Assembly: GCA_004555425.1 (NCBI GenBank)
Contig: SFID01000050.1
Span: 1-15,305, forward strand
Reading direction: 5' to 3'
Length of the DNA: 15,305 nucleotides
Source of the DNA: Bacteroidales bacterium
Lineage (GTDB): Bacteria; Bacteroidota; Bacteroidia; Bacteroidales; Bacteroidaceae
Position 1 is the first letter of the stretch. Each line of letters starts with the position of its first letter. Made by a program: the position numbers and the translations under genes. Shown in pieces: positions 1 to 6,805 of this stretch. The notes beneath the pieces were generated by a model. That model ran no database searches. It worked only from the letters and a program-made list of their open reading frames with translations, and was not told the DNA's origin.

Positions 1-398
1 TCCGAAGGCTCAAGCACAATCACCATCACGGTGTCGCCAGTGCGTGTGGAGCGATAATGGTAAGCGAAGCGGATGCCTTCCTCCTTGCACGTCTGCCATT
101 TCGTGTCCTCCCGCAGATTTTCCAAGACCGTCTGGCGCATCATGGTCTCGTTCTCTTTCATCACAGATTCCGCCTCGGGCGTGTCGAGTTGTCCCAAGAA
201 CGTGTGCCATTCGTGCAGCGTGCGCTGGTCCGCCTCGTAGGTGATACTGTCCAGCATGTGGCCAGGTTCAACGAGGGCTGGCAGATGTTTCTCGGTGTAT
301 TCGCGCGCTTCCGCGTCCAGTCGTTCGTCGAAGGTGCCGCCGCAACTCGTGAGGAGTACAGCCAGCGCGGCCACCGAGATTGTTTTTCTGAATTTCAT
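1..398 (-). CDS. Putative lipoprotein, 3' end cut by window edge
   Basis: Reading leftward from an ATG at 398, the frame stays open to the window edge (about 132 codons). The N-terminus is a lipoprotein signal: Lys/Arg at residues 2-5, a hydrophobic stretch at 7-16, then a lipobox LTSC with Cys19 as the probable lipidation site, followed by Gly-Gly. The mature part is charged, Glu-rich and probably helical (residues 22-110), with no domain I recognise. It probably sits in the periplasm or outer membrane. It diverges from the redox-protein gene at 470, and a well-formed Bacteroidetes-type promoter lies just upstream (see 439-470). The start is supported by the lipobox spacing. Function is unknown. 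Confidence 0.85.
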   Translation of the reverse strand, partial: MKFRKTISVAALAVLLTSCGGTFDERLDAEAREYTEKHLPALVEPGHMLDSITYEADQRTLHEWHTFLGQLDTPEAESVMKENETMMRQTVLENLREDTKWQTCKEEGIRFAYHYRSTRTGDTVMVIVLEPS

Positions 399-438
399 AT
401 CGTATATATATAATAAGGAGTGAGAGATTCTAGCTCCG

Positions 439-470
439 CGAAAATAACCCAAATAATCTGAATATCCAAA
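439..470 (-). promoter_or_regulatory. Bacteroidetes-type promoter for the lipoprotein gene
   Basis: On the minus strand a TTTG box (470-467) is followed after exactly 20 bases by TATTTTCG (446-439). This is a 7/8 match to the TAnnTTTG -7 consensus at the spacing known for the Bacteroidetes primary sigma factor. The transcript would start near 432, giving a leader of about 34 bases. The -33 box touches the first base of the ATG of the divergent gene. The match and spacing are direct observations; activity is inferred. Confidence 0.6.
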
Positions 471-943
471 TGCAAGACATGGAAAAGCGTATTGCCCGCT
501 CCGTTGAACTCTTCAAGAGCGGCTATAATTGTTCGCAAAGCGTCGTGGCCGCCTTCGCCTCCCTCTATGGTTTCACAGAAGAACAGGCCCTCCGTATGGC
601 AGCTTCCTTTGGCGGTGGCATCGGCCGCATGCGCCAAACGTGTGGTGCCGCCTGTGGCCTCTTCCTTCTCGCTGGTTTGGAAACGGGCGCAACCGACCCC
701 ACCGACCGCGAAGGAAAATCACGCAACTATGCCGTCGTTCAGCAACTGGCCGAGCGTTTCCGCCAGGAGAATGGTTCGCTAATCTGCGCAGAACTCCTCG
801 GACTCTCCCCGCGCCAGCCGCACACCGACACTCAGGCCGAGGCGCGCACGCCTGCCTATTATGCCAAGCGTCCCTGTGCACAGATGGTCGAATCGGCAGC
901 CCGCCTCTTTGCGGAATTTTATATAGCGGAGCATTCCGCCTAA
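470..943 (+). CDS. C_GCAxxG_C_C family probable redox protein
   Basis: A 157-residue protein with the signature of the C_GCAxxG_C_C family (Pfam PF09719), small cysteine proteins proposed to be redox-active. Visible marks are GYNCSQSV (Cys21), a glycine-rich FGGGIGRM run followed by TCGAACG (Cys58, Cys62), Cys106 in SLICAELLG and Cys136 in RPCAQMV. Spacing and length are normal for the family. There is no signal peptide, so it should be cytoplasmic. The start at 470 could instead be the Met three codons in (479); neither has a strong ribosome binding site. It stands alone between a divergent lipoprotein and a palindrome-rich gap. The biochemical role of the family is not well established. Confidence 0.88.
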   Translation: MQDMEKRIARSVELFKSGYNCSQSVVAAFASLYGFTEEQALRMAASFGGGIGRMRQTCGAACGLFLLAGLETGATDPTDREGKSRNYAVVQQLAERFRQENGSLICAELLGLSPRQPHTDTQAEARTPAYYAKRPCAQMVESAARLFAEFYIAEHSA

Positions 944-997
944 TCTTTTCTGCAGGTAACTCTTCGCCTTGGCAATATATCGAAAACTAGGTCCGAG

Positions 998-1120
998 GTT
1001 TCCGTTTCTGTCTCAGAGAAAGTCAGCGACCCGCGGGCGCAGGTCACGCGACCCGCGGGCGCAGGTCGTGTGACCCGCGGGCGCAGGTCGCGTGACCCGC
1101 GGGCGCGGGTCGTTGGCAAT
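998..1120. repeat. Modular intergenic repeat with palindromic core, copy 1
   Basis: The gap 944-1274 holds no convincing gene. Its left module (998-1028) matches 11601-11631 at 28 of 31 bases and contains a small hairpin (TTTCT...AGAAA). Its right end CGTTGGCAAT (1111-1120) matches CGTTGACAAT at 11670-11679. Between these lies a core of four tandem palindromes (1026-1113). The second copy has the same ends but a different palindromic core. From 1122 the sequence continues with two 14-base copies of TGCCGAAGCGGAAC (1122-1135 and 1143-1156). Confidence 0.7.
1026..1113. repeat. Four tandem 22-base GC-rich palindromic repeats
   Basis: Four head-to-tail 22-base units start at 1026, 1048, 1070 and 1092 and differ from each other at only a few positions. 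Each has the core GACCCGCGGGCGCAGGTC, an imperfect palindrome. In the fourth unit an A-to-G change makes it perfect (GACCCGCG, two Gs, CGCGGGTC). Each unit can form a very GC-rich hairpin in DNA or RNA. The array lies between two plus-strand genes and starts 82 bases after the stop codon at 943. Confidence 0.9.
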
Positions 1121-1274
1121 GTGCCGAAGCGGAACAGGAATATGCCGAAGCGGAACGGAAAGCAAGGGCTTCGAAACGGAAGACAAGCACTGCTAAGCGG
1201 AGACGAAGCGCCAAGGAAACGGCCGAAAGCCTCCTCAAACAACCTTTACCAACTTATCAAATTCACAAAATCTC

Positions 1275-2411
1275 ATGCGCATCCTCCTCTTAGGCGATTA
1301 TAGCAATGTCCACGCCACCCTTGCCGATGGCCTCCGCCAGTTGGGCCACACCGTTGTGGTGGCTTCCGATGGTGATGGCTGGAAGAACTATCCCCGCGAT
1401 GTTGACCTGGCCCGTCCCTCCTTGGCGCGCTGGCAAAGTCTGCTGTGGTGGATGCGTATGCGAAGGGAGTTTCATCGCTTCCGCGGCTACGATGTGGTGC
1501 AAATCATCAATTCCGTCTTCTTGCCCCTGCGCGCTGAGCGGCTGTGGCCCTACTACGCCTTCCTGCGCCGCCACAATCGCCACGTCTTCCTCGGTGCCTT
1601 CGGCATGGACCATTACTTTGTCAAGGCCAGCCTCGACTGCACCACCTATCGCTACGGCGATTTCCAGATAGGCAAACAGTTGCGCCACAGCCAGGAGAAC
1701 GACATCTTCATTGCCGACTGGCTCAATGGTCCCAAGGGCGTGCTCAATCGCCGCATTGCCGCTGACTGCGACGGCATCATAGCGGGCCTCTGGGAATACC
1801 ATGCCGCCTACGCCCACGAATGGGCCGACAAGATGCAGTTCATACCCTTCCCCATCCGTGTGGCCGATGAGCAGGTGGCCCCCGCCACGCGCGCTGCCTT
1901 CCAGCGTTTGGAGGAAGACCCCGAGGCGCCCGTCCGTTTCTTCATCGGCATCCAACGCTCCCGCTCGGCCTACAAGGGTACGGACATCATGCTGCGCGCC
2001 CTCGAAAAAGTTTGCGCGCGCTATCCCCGTCACGCCGAAATGGTGCGCGTGGAGTCCGTACCCTTCGACCAGTACATCCAACTCATGCAAGGTTGCCACG
2101 TCATCCTCGACCAACTCTATTCCTATACACCCGCCATGAATGCCCTCGAAGCGATGGCCCGCGGCCTCGTGGTCGTAGGCGGCGGCGAGCCCGAGAACTA
2201 CGACATCCTCCACGAGTCCGAACTCCGCCCCATCATCAACGTACAGCCCAACGAGGAAGACTGCGTCCGCCAACTCTCCCGTCTGGTTGAAAACCGTCAC
2301 GAACTGCCCGCCCTCCACCGCCAGACCCTAGCCTACATCCGCCGCCACCACGACCATCTCCGCGTAGCGGCCCAGTATGTGGCGGCTTGGCAGAAATTTG
2401 GCGATAGGTAA
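1275..2411 (+). CDS. GT-B fold glycosyltransferase (GT1/GT4-like)
   Basis: A 378-residue cytoplasmic protein with no signal peptide. The N-terminus MRILLLGDYSNVHATLADGL is the first beta-alpha unit of a GT-B Rossmann domain. The C-terminal half carries the nucleotide-sugar domain: FFIGIQRSRSAYKGTD (about 223-237) with the donor-binding Lys-Gly, and a run ending in NALEAMARG (289-297). Glu292 corresponds to the second Glu of the EX7E motif, while the first is a Tyr (Y284). It probably transfers a sugar from a nucleotide donor in surface polysaccharide or glycoconjugate synthesis, but no partner genes are nearby and the acceptor cannot be predicted. The ATG at 1275 is chosen because the Rossmann strand begins there. 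The high GC produces long false antisense frames over it. Confidence 0.85.
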   Translation: MRILLLGDYSNVHATLADGLRQLGHTVVVASDGDGWKNYPRDVDLARPSLARWQSLLWWMRMRREFHRFRGYDVVQIINSVFLPLRAERLWPYYAFLRRHNRHVFLGAFGMDHYFVKASLDCTTYRYGDFQIGKQLRHSQENDIFIADWLNGPKGVLNRRIAADCDGIIAGLWEYHAAYAHEWADKMQFIPFPIRVADEQVAPATRAAFQRLEEDPEAPVRFFIGIQRSRSAYKGTDIMLRALEKVCARYPRHAEMVRVESVPFDQYIQLMQGCHVILDQLYSYTPAMNALEAMARGLVVVGGGEPENYDILHESELRPIINVQPNEEDCVRQLSRLVENRHELPALHRQTLAYIRRHHDHLRVAAQYVAAWQKFGDR

Positions 2412-2488
2412 GGGCGCTCCATCACGTTCAGCCTTACTCCTGCTGCAACTTATCCTATTCAACGCAAGAACCTACCTAATTCCTATTT

Positions 2489-3736
2489 ATGAATCTATCC
2501 GTTTTTCTCAGCCTCAAACGTGCAACTATTTTTTTTCTCGTGATTCTTGCAGTCCTCTCCTCGGAGGCCCAATCATTTGTGTGTACCATCGAAGGAAGCA
2601 CCACCGACAGAGAGACAAAGAAATTGTACCTTGTGGAATCGGGCGCAGATATTCGTACGATGGATGAGGTCGTCAGCATTCCCGTAGTCAACGGCAAATT
2701 CAACTACACCTGGAAAGGAGAAAGGCAACTATTTCTCCAACTCATACCCGACAATCAATATGCGGACGGCAACATTCGTGCGGCGTATTTCATCACCGAA
2801 AACCAGCACGTTACCGTTCAGATGGGACGCGCCGATGCTGACAAGGTCATCGTCAAGGGCGATGGGAAGGAAACGCGTATGCTTCAACGTTGCCAGCAGG
2901 AAATAGACGCCGTTTATGCTCCCCAGATGGCCGCTATGGATGAGAAAATGGATTCTCTAGACCAGTTGCTTCATCATCACATGGACAGTCTAACCACTTC
3001 GGAGCAAGAACAATTTCTCGCCGAATATCATTCGCCCCACAGCAATAATCCCCTCATCGCAGCCTATCGGCAGACCGAACAAGCGTATCGGGAACTTATT
3101 GAAGAAGAGAACTTGGCAACGGCAAAATGGCTGGATGCGCATCCCTGTATGTATGGCCTGTTTTATATGAAGGATAGGTTGGCAATCTCCAAGAGCCAAA
3201 CAGACGCGCTCACCTCCTTCCTCATTCGTTCCTATCAGCAGACGTACAGCAAGAAATACCGTCAGCACCCTTATCATGCCAGCATCCAAAGTTCGTTGCA
3301 GTCCCTGACACTGCAGCCTGGCAATCAGTACATAGACTACGCCGTATCGCTTCCCGATGGCAAACAGGCCGCGCTCTCCACCTTGTTCACAGGCGAAATC
3401 ATCTACATTGACCTTTGGGCCTCGTGGTGCGGCCCGTGCAGAAGGCATGCCAAGGCGTTGATGCCCATCTATGAGAAATACAAGGACAAGGGTTTCCAGA
3501 TTATCGGCATCGCCCGCGAGTCAAAGGCCGAAGATATGCAGAAAGCCATCCAGAAGGACGGCTACCCCTGGCTGTGCCTGCTAGAACTAAACGACCAGCA
3601 CCAGATATGGCTAAAAAACGGCATCAGCAATTCAGCTGGTGGTGGTTTCCTGATTACCAAAGCGGGAAAAATCCTTGCCGTTTATCCGAGTGCGGAGGAA
3701 ACGGAGCGCATCCTTCTGGAATATCTTGGTAAGTAG
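2489..3736 (+). CDS. Secreted TlpA-like thioredoxin-fold protein with long N-terminal extension
   Basis: A 415-residue protein. Residues 1-28 form a signal peptide (basic, then hydrophobic IFFLVILAVL, ending SSEAQ). Residues 30-120 are beta-rich and resemble the DUF4369-type N-terminal domain of Bacteroidetes thiol-disulfide proteins. Residues 130-260 are helical and charged. Residues 285-415 form a TlpA/AhpC-like thioredoxin domain with WASWCGPCR (Cys314, Cys317). It should act in the periplasm as a thiol-disulfide oxidoreductase. Oddly, the cis-proline before the FLI strand is absent: the region reads SAGGGFLIT (382-390). The gene looks AT-richer than its neighbours. The gap after the glycosyltransferase stop is 77 bases, so co-transcription is possible but not shown. 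Confidence 0.88.
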   Translation: MNLSVFLSLKRATIFFLVILAVLSSEAQSFVCTIEGSTTDRETKKLYLVESGADIRTMDEVVSIPVVNGKFNYTWKGERQLFLQLIPDNQYADGNIRAAYFITENQHVTVQMGRADADKVIVKGDGKETRMLQRCQQEIDAVYAPQMAAMDEKMDSLDQLLHHHMDSLTTSEQEQFLAEYHSPHSNNPLIAAYRQTEQAYRELIEEENLATAKWLDAHPCMYGLFYMKDRLAISKSQTDALTSFLIRSYQQTYSKKYRQHPYHASIQSSLQSLTLQPGNQYIDYAVSLPDGKQAALSTLFTGEIIYIDLWASWCGPCRRHAKALMPIYEKYKDKGFQIIGIARESKAEDMQKAIQKDGYPWLCLLELNDQHQIWLKNGISNSAGGGFLITKAGKILAVYPSAEETERILLEYLGK

Positions 3737-3771
3737 ATAGATTTTCGCATTGCCGCCTGTCAGCGGCCATA

Positions 3772-3810
3772 CAATGTGCCGCACGTTGCTCGTCAACGTG
3801 CGGTACATTG
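3772..3810. repeat. Hairpin repeat CAATGT-CCGCACGTTG, possible terminator
   Basis: Two 17-base arms (3772-3788 and 3794-3810) are inverted copies with one mismatch, separated by a 5-base loop, and followed by CTTTT. It lies 36 bases after the stop of the thioredoxin-like gene, so it may end that transcript, though the T run is short. Related arms recur at 11445-11466, 11535-11556 and 15223-15240, so it is also a dispersed repeat. Confidence 0.8.
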
Positions 3811-3816
3811 CTTTTC

Positions 3817-4002
3817 AGGTAGGTTCTATAAATTAGCTTGCGATGTATTTGCGGCTATCGTGCCGTAGGTTTTTGCTTTTTCGTGAGGGAGCGTAGCGGG
3901 CTACGTGACCGAATGAAAAACAAAAAGATACGGTGCGAGAGGCGTAAAGACATCCAATTTATAAAATATGATTCCTTTGAAACTAATTTATAGAACCTAC
4001 CT
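3817..4002. mobile_element. MITE-like 186-base foldback element
   Basis: A perfect 20-base inverted repeat marks the ends: AGGTAGGTTCTATAAATTAG at 3817-3836 and its reverse complement at 3983-4002. Inner segments also pair in register: GATGTATTTGCG with CGTAAAGACATC, GTGCCGTA with TACGGTGC, the T-rich and A-rich runs near 3870 and 3915, and a central CGTAGC/GCTACG. The whole element is thus one long imperfect palindrome with no coding capacity. No convincing target duplication is visible (only TC on both sides). It may be a non-autonomous transposon relic. A structured RNA is an alternative. Confidence 0.75.
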
Positions 4003-4070
4003 TCAATGAGCACATACCTTTGAAATACCTTTGAAATCACTCCAGCAGAAGAAGAAAGTTGGTTTTTCCC

Positions 4071-4101
4071 TTGGAAGTTTCCGCGTGAATCTGTACTTTT
4101 G
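4071..4101 (+). promoter_or_regulatory. Bacteroidetes-type promoter of the gcv cluster
   Basis: TTGG (4071-4074), 19 bases, then TACTTTTG (4094-4101), an exact TAnnTTTG. This predicts a start near 4107 and a leader of about 80 bases before lplA. The leader can form a stem between GGGCGAATC (4103-4111) and GATTTCGCCC (4147-4156), one base bulged, close to the predicted 5' end. No glycine riboswitch core was recognised in the leader. Two further TACCTTTG boxes stand in an 11-base tandem at 4015-4022 and 4026-4033, but neither has a good -33 partner. Confidence 0.7.
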
Positions 4102-4188
4102 AGGGCGAATCTTGGTAGGCACTTCCCTTTGTTCTTTTGTTTGTGGGATTTCGCCCCCCTGCCATCTCTAATAACCTAAGTCTATACC

Positions 4189-5175
4189 ATGTCCGTATAT
4201 GTAGAAATGCCCTCTTCGGTAGAAGGAAAGCGCGCTCCGTTTTACCTGGCTGCCGAAGAATACATTGCCCACAACCTTCCCGCAGATGATTATTTGTTTA
4301 CCTGGCAGATAGGTCCCACCGTCGTGATGGGTCGCCATCAGGTGGCGCATCTGGAGGTTGACCTGGACTTCTGTCGGGCCGAGGGAATCGATGTGATACG
4401 CAGGAAGAGCGGTGGCGGTTGCATCTTTGCAGACTATAATAATATAATGGTGAGCCGCGTCACGGGGAGCGGGCCTATCGAACCGATATTCCAGCAGTAT
4501 GCCGAGGACGTGACGGCCTGTCTGAACCGCCTAGGGGCACCCGTGGAGGTGGCAGGTCGCAACGATATTGTGCTGAACGGACGGAAGATTTGCGGCAATG
4601 CCTTCTACCACCTGAAGGACCGCAACATCGTGCACGGAACGATGCTCTACGATACCAACGAGCGGCTGATGCAGGGCGCACTCACGCCCGACAAGGCCAA
4701 AATGTCGTCCAAGGGTGTGACCAGCGTGAAATCACGCGTGGGTTTCCTAAAGGACTACCTCAGTATCTCTGTGAACGAACTGCGCGAAGAGTTACGCCGC
4801 GGACTGACCGACCGCAGCATCCTTCTCACGGACGAAGATATTCAGTACATCAAGGCCATAGAGGCAGAGTACTACGATCCCGACTATCTCTTCGGCAAGC
4901 AGAGTCGCGAGGACAAGTCGTGCGAGGCGCGCATTCCCGGCGTGGGCAGTCTGAACTTTCGGTTCAGCCTGATTGGCGACCGGATTGACCAAGTCAGTTT
5001 GCAGGGCGACTTCTTCGAGGAGGCCGATGCGCAGTTTGTCTTCAAGGAGGCCCTTGTGGGTGTCGCTTTCCAGCCGGCTGCCATTGCCGAAGCCCTGCAG
5101 AAATATCAGCCCGAGCGCGCTATCCGCGGTTTGGAGGCTGAGGCGCTTCGGAATTTACTCTTGAAGATGTTCTGA
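4189..5175 (+). CDS. lplA: Lipoate--protein ligase A
   Basis: Activates lipoate with ATP to lipoyl-AMP and transfers it to a specific lysine of a lipoyl domain. Here the obvious target is GcvH, two genes downstream. The 328-residue length fits the two-domain LplA form. Visible motifs are RRKSGGGCIF (71-80) in the lipoate pocket, GRNDIVLNGRKICGNAFY (123-140) with the probable catalytic Lys133, HGTMLYDT (149-156), and LTPDKAKMSSKGVTSVKSRVG (166 on). The accessory C-terminal domain starts near residue 230. It is cytoplasmic. It is probably the first gene of the gcv operon, 43 bases before gcvT, behind the promoter at 4071-4101. No lipA or lipB is present in the window, so the cluster is wired for scavenged lipoate. 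Confidence 0.95.
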   Translation: MSVYVEMPSSVEGKRAPFYLAAEEYIAHNLPADDYLFTWQIGPTVVMGRHQVAHLEVDLDFCRAEGIDVIRRKSGGGCIFADYNNIMVSRVTGSGPIEPIFQQYAEDVTACLNRLGAPVEVAGRNDIVLNGRKICGNAFYHLKDRNIVHGTMLYDTNERLMQGALTPDKAKMSSKGVTSVKSRVGFLKDYLSISVNELREELRRGLTDRSILLTDEDIQYIKAIEAEYYDPDYLFGKQSREDKSCEARIPGVGSLNFRFSLIGDRIDQVSLQGDFFEEADAQFVFKEALVGVAFQPAAIAEALQKYQPERAIRGLEAEALRNLLLKMF

Positions 5176-5218
5176 TAACCTATCTTATAGCAAAAATACC
5201 TAAAACCTATCCAATACT

Positions 5219-6316
5219 ATGTCAGACAAGAGAACCTGTCTCTACCAGGAACATGTAGAGTTGGGCGCCAAGATGGTGCCTTTCGGCGGTTTTGAGATGC
5301 CGCTTCAATATTCCGATATTACAGACGAACACAATGCTGTGCGTCAGGCTTGCGGTGTTTTCGACGTGAGCCACATGGGCGAAGTCCTCGTGACGGGTCC
5401 CGAGGCCGAACGCTTCGTGCAGCATATCTTCACCAACGACGTGAGCGGTGCGCCCGTGGGCAAGATATTCTACGGCATGATGCTCCACGAAAACGGCGGA
5501 ACAGTGGACGACCTCCTCGTCTATAAGATGGGCGATACGCAGTTCTTCCTCGTTATCAATGCCGCCAACATCGACAAGGATTATGCCTGGATAGAAAGCC
5601 AAGCCAAGGCTTTTGACGTGCAGACTGAGAACCAGAGTGAACACTACGGCCAGTTGGCCATTCAGGGCCCGAAGGCCGAGGAGGTATGCCGCAAGGTGCT
5701 GGGTATGGAGTTGCAGGATATGGAGTTCTACCACTTCGCCACGCTGGAGAAAGACGGCGAGACCCTCATCGTCAGCCGCACAGGCTATACGGGCGAGGAC
5801 GGCTTCGAGGTGTATGGCACCCATGCCTATATCGTTCGCGCTTGGCAGGCCCTGATGGCTTCGGGCGAGGTGAAACCCTGTGGCCTCGGATGCAGAGATA
5901 CCTTGCGCTTTGAGGTGGGCCTGCCCCTCTATGGCGATGAACTGGGCGACGACATCACGCCCCTTGAGGCTGGCCTCGGCATCTTCGTGAAGTTGGACAA
6001 ACCCGAATTTGTGGGCCGCGAAGCCTTGGCCAAGCAGAAGGCTGAGGGCCTGACGCGCAAGATTGTCGGCATTGAACTCAACAGCCGCGCCATCCCGCGC
6101 CACGGCTACGAGGTGGTGGCTGCCGACAGCGAGGAAGTTATTGGCACAGTGACCACTGGCTACAACTCCATCTCAACAGGCAAGAGTGTTTGCATGGCGA
6201 TGGTGCGCATCGACCACGCCAAACTCGGCACGCCCATCCGCGTCCGCATCCACAAGCGTCTGCACGAGGGCGTTGTCACCAAGAAACGTTTCTACGAGAA
6301 GAATTACAAGAAATAA
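5219..6316 (+). CDS. gcvT: Aminomethyltransferase (glycine cleavage T protein)
   Basis: Takes the aminomethyl group from the lipoyl arm of GcvH, gives 5,10-methylene-tetrahydrofolate and releases ammonia. The 365 residues match the family. The N-terminal part has MVPFGGFEMPLQY (19-31) and GVFDVSHMGE (46-55). GGTVDDLLVY (93-102) holds the catalytic Asp region (Asp97/98). RTGYTGEDGFEV (187-198) is the family hallmark in the folate-binding domain. The C-terminal barrel includes LNSRAIPRHGYEV and TTGYNSISTGKSV. It is cytoplasmic. gcvH starts 25 bases after its stop, so the two are almost certainly co-transcribed. Confidence 0.97.
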   Translation: MSDKRTCLYQEHVELGAKMVPFGGFEMPLQYSDITDEHNAVRQACGVFDVSHMGEVLVTGPEAERFVQHIFTNDVSGAPVGKIFYGMMLHENGGTVDDLLVYKMGDTQFFLVINAANIDKDYAWIESQAKAFDVQTENQSEHYGQLAIQGPKAEEVCRKVLGMELQDMEFYHFATLEKDGETLIVSRTGYTGEDGFEVYGTHAYIVRAWQALMASGEVKPCGLGCRDTLRFEVGLPLYGDELGDDITPLEAGLGIFVKLDKPEFVGREALAKQKAEGLTRKIVGIELNSRAIPRHGYEVVAADSEEVIGTVTTGYNSISTGKSVCMAMVRIDHAKLGTPIRVRIHKRLHEGVVTKKRFYEKNYKK

Positions 6317-6341
6317 CCCAAACCTTAATCAAATCATAACT

Positions 6342-6719
6342 ATGGCAAAAGTAATTGAAGGACTTTACTACAGCGAAAGTCACGAGTATGTAAGAGTAGA
6401 AGGCAATATTGGTTACATCGGTATCACGGACTATGCACAGGAACAGCTGGGCAATGTGGTCTATGTGGATATGCCCGAAGAGGGTGATGAGGTGACTGCT
6501 ACCGAAGATTTCGGTGCAGTGGAGAGCGTAAAGGCTGCCAGCGACCTTATCTCGCCCGTGAGCGGAACGGTGCTCGAAGTCAACGAAGCCCTTGAGGAAC
6601 AGCCCGAACTGATCAACCAAGATGCTTTCGCCAACTGGATTATCAAGGTGGAACTGTCCGACCCCAGCGAACTGGAGAACCTTATGGACGCTGCCACTTA
6701 CGATGCACAGTGTAAGTAA
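6342..6719 (+). CDS. gcvH: Glycine cleavage system H protein (lipoyl carrier)
   Basis: A 125-residue lipoyl-carrier protein that shuttles the aminomethyl intermediate between the P, T and L proteins. The lipoylation site is Lys64 in GAVESVKAASDL, and the N-terminal SHEYVRVEGNIGYIGITDYA (13-32) is the standard H-protein start. The frame is open further upstream, but that extension overlaps gcvT and does not resemble an H protein. The ATG at 6342 gives the normal length and fits the 25-base gap. Its only clear loading enzyme here is the upstream LplA. A 9-bp perfect hairpin begins right after the stop (6720-6740), and a 401-base palindrome-rich gap separates it from gcvPA. Confidence 0.97.
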   Translation: MAKVIEGLYYSESHEYVRVEGNIGYIGITDYAQEQLGNVVYVDMPEEGDEVTATEDFGAVESVKAASDLISPVSGTVLEVNEALEEQPELINQDAFANWIIKVELSDPSELENLMDAATYDAQCK

Positions 6720-6805
6720 CTTGGTCGCTTCGCGACCAAGTATATGAAACCCTGCGGGTTTCTAGATTCAATGGTCGCTTTGCTCCCTAGTTTCAGAGAT
6801 TCAAC

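Noticed and set aside
940..1303. Open frames across the GC-rich repeat array on both strands
   Set aside because: They are kept open by the repeated GC-rich units, translate to Arg/Pro-rich strings, and lack family features or plausible starts.
1290..2318. 342-codon open frame on the minus strand
   Set aside because: It is antisense to the glycosyltransferase gene, whose sense product has clear GT-B motifs. The antisense product has none.
4101..4188. Glycine riboswitch before the gcv cluster
   Set aside because: The conserved glycine-aptamer core was not recognisable by eye, and the leader is too short for the usual tandem aptamer.
5222..6103. 293-codon open frame on the minus strand
   Set aside because: Mirror of gcvT. 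The sense strand encodes an unmistakable T protein.
6186..6341. Longer N-terminus for gcvH
   Set aside because: The extension overlaps gcvT in another frame and has the Arg/Ser/Thr-rich look of a shadow frame. The ATG at 6342 gives the standard H-protein start.
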